45,915 nt of DNA from Halothermothrix sp. DTU029 (lineage in GTDB: Bacteria; Bacillota; Halanaerobiia; Halanaerobiales; DTU029), in the NCBI GenBank assembly GCA_001512435.1, contig LFRS01000183.1, forward strand, positions 1 through 45,915. The letters are read 5' to 3'. The translations under genes and the position numbers were made by a program. This document shows, one piece after another, positions 42,596 through 45,915 of this stretch (positions within the stretch are counted from its first letter, which is position 1; every line of letters begins with the position of its first letter). The notes below the pieces were generated by a model. That model was not told the origin of the DNA. It saw only the letters and a program-made list of their open reading frames with translations, and did no database searches.

Positions 42596-44806
42596 ATGGC
42601 AAAGAAGGTAAAAGAAAAAGCTGTAGAAAAAGAGGAACTTTCAATTGATCAGGAACATATAGAGAAAAGGAAAAATGAAATACTGGGAATTTTAATAATT
42701 GCCTTTGCTTTCCTCAGTGTTATCTCCTTATTTACTGATACAGCAGGTCTGGTTGGTAAGGAATTATCCCGGCTTTATTTTTATATATTCGGCTATGGTT
42801 CTTATATCATACCAATCCTATTATTATTCTGGGGTATTACTTTAATAAGGCTCAAGGGTTTCCAGTTCAATTTTCGCGTACTGGGTTTTTTATTGGCCTT
42901 TATTTCTTGGTTAGCTATTGTACATACTTATCAGTTTCCTGATTTTCCTCTGGAAAAGGCCCTGGATGGGCAAGGTGGAGGCTTAATAGCTGGAAGCATT
43001 TCCTGGCTATTTTTAAAATTATTTGGTTCTATTGGAGCTTATGTGGTATTAATAGCAATCCTTTTAATAGGTGTCCTTTTATGGGCAAATATATACCTGG
43101 TTTCTCTTTTAGAAAAAATAAAAGGCTTTTTTAAGAAACTTGCCCTCTGGTTTAAGGAGAAGAAAAAGAAGACTAAGGAAGTTGAAGAAGATTTAGCCAT
43201 TATAGATATCACAGATTATGAGGAAATTAATCCTTTTGCAGAGGATTTAGAAGGAGACCAGGACTTCATTGAAGCTGATATATTTGTAGAGCCACTTCCT
43301 GTGGAAAAAACAGAAGAAAAAAAAGAAATTAGTTTAGATAAAATAGAAAAGAAGAAGGAGGAAAAAAGTAATAATTTAATCAAATACAGGCTGCCAGGAT
43401 TAAGATTTTTAAAGGATAGCAAAAAAGAGCGGGAAAAACCGGGGAATAAGTCCAGTATTCTGGAAGAAACCCTGCAAAGTTTTGGTGTTAATGCCCGGGT
43501 AGTAAAAGTTAACCATGGGCCAACTATAACCAGATATGAGCTACAGCCAGCAAGTGGTGTAAAGGTTAGTAGAATTGTCAGCCTTGCTGATGATATAGCC
43601 CTGGCTCTGGCTGCCCCAGGTGTCCGGATTGAGGCACCAATTCCAGGAAAAGCTGCTGTGGGAGTAGAAGTCCCCCATCAGAAAAATATTACTGTTGGTT
43701 TAAAAGATATTATTGCATCCAGAGAATTTAGTAAATCCAGGGATAGAATTCCTTTAGCTCTCGGTATGGGTATAGATGGCAAACCTATAGTAGCAGATCT
43801 AACTGAAATGCCCCATTTACTGGTTGCCGGAGCAACGGGTTCAGGGAAAAGTGTCTGTATAAATACCATTATTACCAGTATCCTATATAAAGCTACACCG
43901 GAAGAAGTAAAATTATTATTGATTGATCCTAAAAAGGTAGAATTGAGTGTCTACCAGGGCTTACCCCATTTATTTGCACCTGTTGTAACAGATCCCAAAA
44001 AAGCAGCTGCTGTTTTGAAACTGGTTGTCCAGGAGATGGAGAATCGCTATGAGTTGTTTTCTGAAAGTGGAACCAGGGGTATAGACTCTTATAATAATAA
44101 GGTTTCCCAGGAGGAGAGGCTTCCTTATATAGTAGTAATAGTTGATGAACTCTCTGATCTAATGATGGCTTCTGCCAATGAAGTTGAGGAGAGCATCTGT
44201 AGATTAGCCCAGATGGCCAGAGCAGCAGGTATCCATCTCATTCTGGCTACTCAACGTCCATCTGTAGATGTTATAACAGGCCTAATAAAAGCAAACATTC
44301 CCAGCCGTATCTCCTTTGCGGTTTCTTCCCAGACAGATTCCCGTACCATACTGGATATGGGTGGTGCAGAAAAACTATTAGGGAAGGGAGACATGTTGTT
44401 TTACCCGGCGGGGACCCAGAAACCCCAACGGGTTCAAGGGGCTTTTATAGATAATGATGAGATTTTTGCTATAGTAGATTTTGTAAAAAACCAGGCTAAT
44501 CCTGATTATGTCTTTGATGTTGACAATATTGAAGAAAAGATTAGCCTGGAAAGTGATGATGAACGTGACGAATTGTATTATGAGGCCATTAAATTGGTAG
44601 TTAATTATCGGGCCTCTATATCAATGTTACAGAGAAGACTACGTATTGGCCATAGCCGGGCCGCCAGAATGATTGATATGATGGAAGAGGACGGTATTGT
44701 AGGTCCCTATGTGGGGAGTAAAGCCAGAGAAGTTTTAATCTCCAAAGAAGAACTGGATGATTTCTTAAAAGAAAGGCAGGTAAACCATGATGATACTGAA
44801 ATATAA
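42596..44806 (+). CDS. spoIIIE: FtsK/SpoIIIE DNA translocase
   Basis: Pumps DNA through the division or sporulation septum. About four membrane helices at the N-terminus, an acidic linker, then the motor: Walker A VAGATGSGKSVC (about residue 415), LLIDPKKVELSVYQGLPHL, Walker B VVIVDELSDLMM and a C-terminal winged-helix gamma domain (YRASISMLQRRLRIGHSRAARMID) that reads polar DNA signals. I start at ATG 42596 after GAGGTGA, giving 736 residues; the TTG 42542 of the track lacks a site. SpoIIIE naming rests on shared gene order with Bacillus; it may also serve as the cell's FtsK. Confidence 0.93.
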   Translation: MAKKVKEKAVEKEELSIDQEHIEKRKNEILGILIIAFAFLSVISLFTDTAGLVGKELSRLYFYIFGYGSYIIPILLLFWGITLIRLKGFQFNFRVLGFLLAFISWLAIVHTYQFPDFPLEKALDGQGGGLIAGSISWLFLKLFGSIGAYVVLIAILLIGVLLWANIYLVSLLEKIKGFFKKLALWFKEKKKKTKEVEEDLAIIDITDYEEINPFAEDLEGDQDFIEADIFVEPLPVEKTEEKKEISLDKIEKKKEEKSNNLIKYRLPGLRFLKDSKKEREKPGNKSSILEETLQSFGVNARVVKVNHGPTITRYELQPASGVKVSRIVSLADDIALALAAPGVRIEAPIPGKAAVGVEVPHQKNITVGLKDIIASREFSKSRDRIPLALGMGIDGKPIVADLTEMPHLLVAGATGSGKSVCINTIITSILYKATPEEVKLLLIDPKKVELSVYQGLPHLFAPVVTDPKKAAAVLKLVVQEMENRYELFSESGTRGIDSYNNKVSQEERLPYIVVIVDELSDLMMASANEVEESICRLAQMARAAGIHLILATQRPSVDVITGLIKANIPSRISFAVSSQTDSRTILDMGGAEKLLGKGDMLFYPAGTQKPQRVQGAFIDNDEIFAIVDFVKNQANPDYVFDVDNIEEKISLESDDERDELYYEAIKLVVNYRASISMLQRRLRIGHSRAARMIDMMEEDGIVGPYVGSKAREVLISKEELDDFLKERQVNHDDTEI

Positions 44807-44860
44807 AAACCTTTTCAGACAATTATAAATTAAACTGCCTGATAGGAAAGGAGGAGGAAA

Positions 44861-45700
44861 ATGAGTATAGGTGAAATTTTAAAAAAAGCCAGGGAGGAAA
44901 AAGGTTTAACATATAAGGAGATTCAAAATGCTATAAAGATTAGAGCAAAATACCTTGAAGCACTGGAAAACAATGATTTTGATGTAATTCCCGGAGAGGC
45001 ATATGTAAAGGCTTTCTTAAAAGGCTATGGAAATCATCTTGGACTGGAAGGGGATCAATTAGTTGAGGAATATATCAACTTGAAAGAGGAAGAAAAAAGA
45101 CTGCTGGAAGAAGAAGGGGATAATAATAAAGAGGGCAATGGGTTTTTCCAGAAGAAGGGGTTAATAAGTATCATAATTGCTTTAATTATCTTATTAGTGC
45201 TGGCAATACTTATTTATAACATTGGCCTCTTAAATAATTCAAGGAATGAATTACAGGTCAATCAGGGAATAGATAATAACCAGAATATTAGCATGAATCA
45301 TCAATTGAATTCTCTAGAAGATGAAAGGGTTTTTGATAGACTAAACAATAATGATGATCTGGGTATAGGGATAGAAGGTAAAGAAGATAATGAGTTAGAA
45401 GATACAGGAGGAGAAGGCATAATTAATAAGACTTTCCAGGAAGAAGGAGAAGTTCATACAGAGCTTACTTTGAAAGAGCTGGAAATTATAATTACTGAAA
45501 GAAGCTGGTTACAGGTTTTTGCAGATGGAGAAAAGGTCTATGAAGGTATAATGGAGGAAGGGGAAAATAAAAATATAGCCTACAAAAATAATATATCCAT
45601 GAAAATTGGCAATGCCGCAGGTGTAAAGGTAAAAAAAGGCCAGGAGATACTTGGCCCCTGGGGAAATAGGGGACAAGTTATTGAAAAGATATTAGATTAA
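44861..45700 (+). CDS. RodZ-like helix-turn-helix membrane protein
   Basis: A 279-residue protein with an N-terminal HTH_25 domain (IGEILKKAREEKGLTYKEIQ ...), one membrane helix (about residues 100-122, IIIALIILLVLAILIYN), an acidic Asn/Glu-rich linker and a C-terminal beta domain (ELEIIITERSWLQVFADGEK) of the DUF4115 type. RodZ links MreB to the membrane to keep rod shape. GGAGGAGG precedes the ATG. The relative YmfM lies in the same wider neighbourhood in Bacillus. Followed by a clear terminator. Confidence 0.88.
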   Translation: MSIGEILKKAREEKGLTYKEIQNAIKIRAKYLEALENNDFDVIPGEAYVKAFLKGYGNHLGLEGDQLVEEYINLKEEEKRLLEEEGDNNKEGNGFFQKKGLISIIIALIILLVLAILIYNIGLLNNSRNELQVNQGIDNNQNISMNHQLNSLEDERVFDRLNNNDDLGIGIEGKEDNELEDTGGEGIINKTFQEEGEVHTELTLKELEIIITERSWLQVFADGEKVYEGIMEEGENKNIAYKNNISMKIGNAAGVKVKKGQEILGPWGNRGQVIEKILD

Positions 45701-45731
45701 AAAATCCGGTCACTAAAAATGACCGGATTTT
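45701..45731 (+). terminator. intrinsic terminator after rodZ-like gene
   Basis: AAAATCCGGTCA, 7-base loop, TGACCGGATTTT: a 12-bp perfect stem with A and T flanks. It may also stop the tRNA transcript coming from the other strand. Confidence 0.9.
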
Positions 45732-45745
45732 AATAATTATATATT

Positions 45746-45831
45746 TGGTGGAGGGAGAAGGATTCGAACCTTCGTAGGCATCCGCCGGCAGATTTACAGT
45801 CTGCTCCCTTTAGCCACTCGGGCATCCCTCC
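45746..45831 (-). tRNA. tRNA-Tyr (GTA)
   Basis: Read on the minus strand: acceptor GGAGGGA pairs with TCCCTCC, the anticodon arm is GCAGA-CTGTAAA-TCTGC with anticodon GTA, a long variable arm is present as expected for tRNA-Tyr, and the T arm is GAAGG-TTCGAAT-CCTTC. The 3' CCA is encoded. Confidence 0.95.
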
Positions 45832-45839
45832 ATAAAAAA

Positions 45840-45915
45840 TGGCACCCTCAAGGGGATTTGAACCCCTGCCGCCAGGATGAAAACCTGGTGTCCTAGACCA
45901 CTAGACGATGAGGGC
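45840..45915 (-). tRNA. tRNA-Glu (TTC)
   Basis: Minus strand: the anticodon arm is CCAGG-TTTTCAT-CCTGG with anticodon TTC, the T arm AGGGG-TTCAAAT-CCCCT, and CCA is encoded. The acceptor GCCCTCA pairs with TGAGGGT. The 5' base falls on the last base of the window, so the gene is just complete; it lies 8 bp from tRNA-Tyr in one cluster. Confidence 0.93.

Overview
The window is a dense, low-GC chromosomal segment of an anaerobic Firmicute. It has short intergenic gaps, strong AAGGAGG-type ribosome binding sites, frequent TTG and GTG starts, U-tailed hairpin terminators and TTGxxx-N17-TATAAT promoters. Dipicolinate synthase genes point to a spore-forming lineage, or one that descends from spore formers. 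Overall gene style resembles Halanaerobiales or Clostridia, but the exact taxon is my guess. I see no prophage, transposase, CRISPR array or rRNA.

Layout. 1-2.95 kb: the 3' end of a Nudix hydrolase, a TRM11-like methyltransferase, and a SatD plus DUF3307 membrane protein pair closed by a strong terminator. 3.1-6.3 kb: an arginine operon argG-GNAT-argH behind a promoter overlapped by two ArgR-box-like repeats; the GNAT is a candidate short N-acetylglutamate synthase. 6.3-10 kb: thrB, hom and lysC of the aspartate pathway; lysC carries an internal start like the one that makes the beta subunit of Bacillus LysC. 10.1-14.3 kb: a YhaO/YhaN (SbcD/SbcC-like) pair. 14.3-14.8 kb: a cytosolic-type Cu/Zn superoxide dismutase with clearly higher GC than its neighbours. 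15-22.1 kb: asnS, an exported FAD oxidoreductase with a C-terminal SLH-like region, ogt, pepF and a PepV-like dipeptidase. 22.2-27 kb: argS (minus), an M18 aminopeptidase, a degenerate tandem repeat, and isoaspartyl dipeptidase. 27.1-30.8 kb: a GCS2-type glutamate-cysteine ligase translationally coupled to an unassigned ATP-grasp ligase, facing a TSUP exporter. 30.9-33.8 kb: an RlmL-like RNA methyltransferase and a short alpha-glucan phosphorylase.

34-45.7 kb: dapB, dpaA, dpaB, dapG-type aspartokinase, dapA, RNase J, tepA, ylzJ, a Na/Pi cotransporter, ftsK/spoIIIE and rodZ. This matches the known Bacillus order spoVFA-spoVFB-asd-dapG-dapA-rnjB-tepA-ylzJ-spoIIIE, with asd absent and a Na/Pi transporter inserted. 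A SigK-like promoter precedes dpaA and a separate housekeeping promoter precedes the aspartokinase, so dipicolinate synthesis could be switched independently of lysine synthesis. The window ends with tRNA-Tyr and tRNA-Glu on the minus strand.

Most interesting points: the GCS2 plus ATP-grasp pair as a possible non-canonical thiol or gamma-glutamyl peptide pathway; the GNAT inside the argGH operon; a likely AUA start for dpaA; the internal lysC start; and a perfect 13-bp hairpin that buries the start codon of the Na/Pi transporter.
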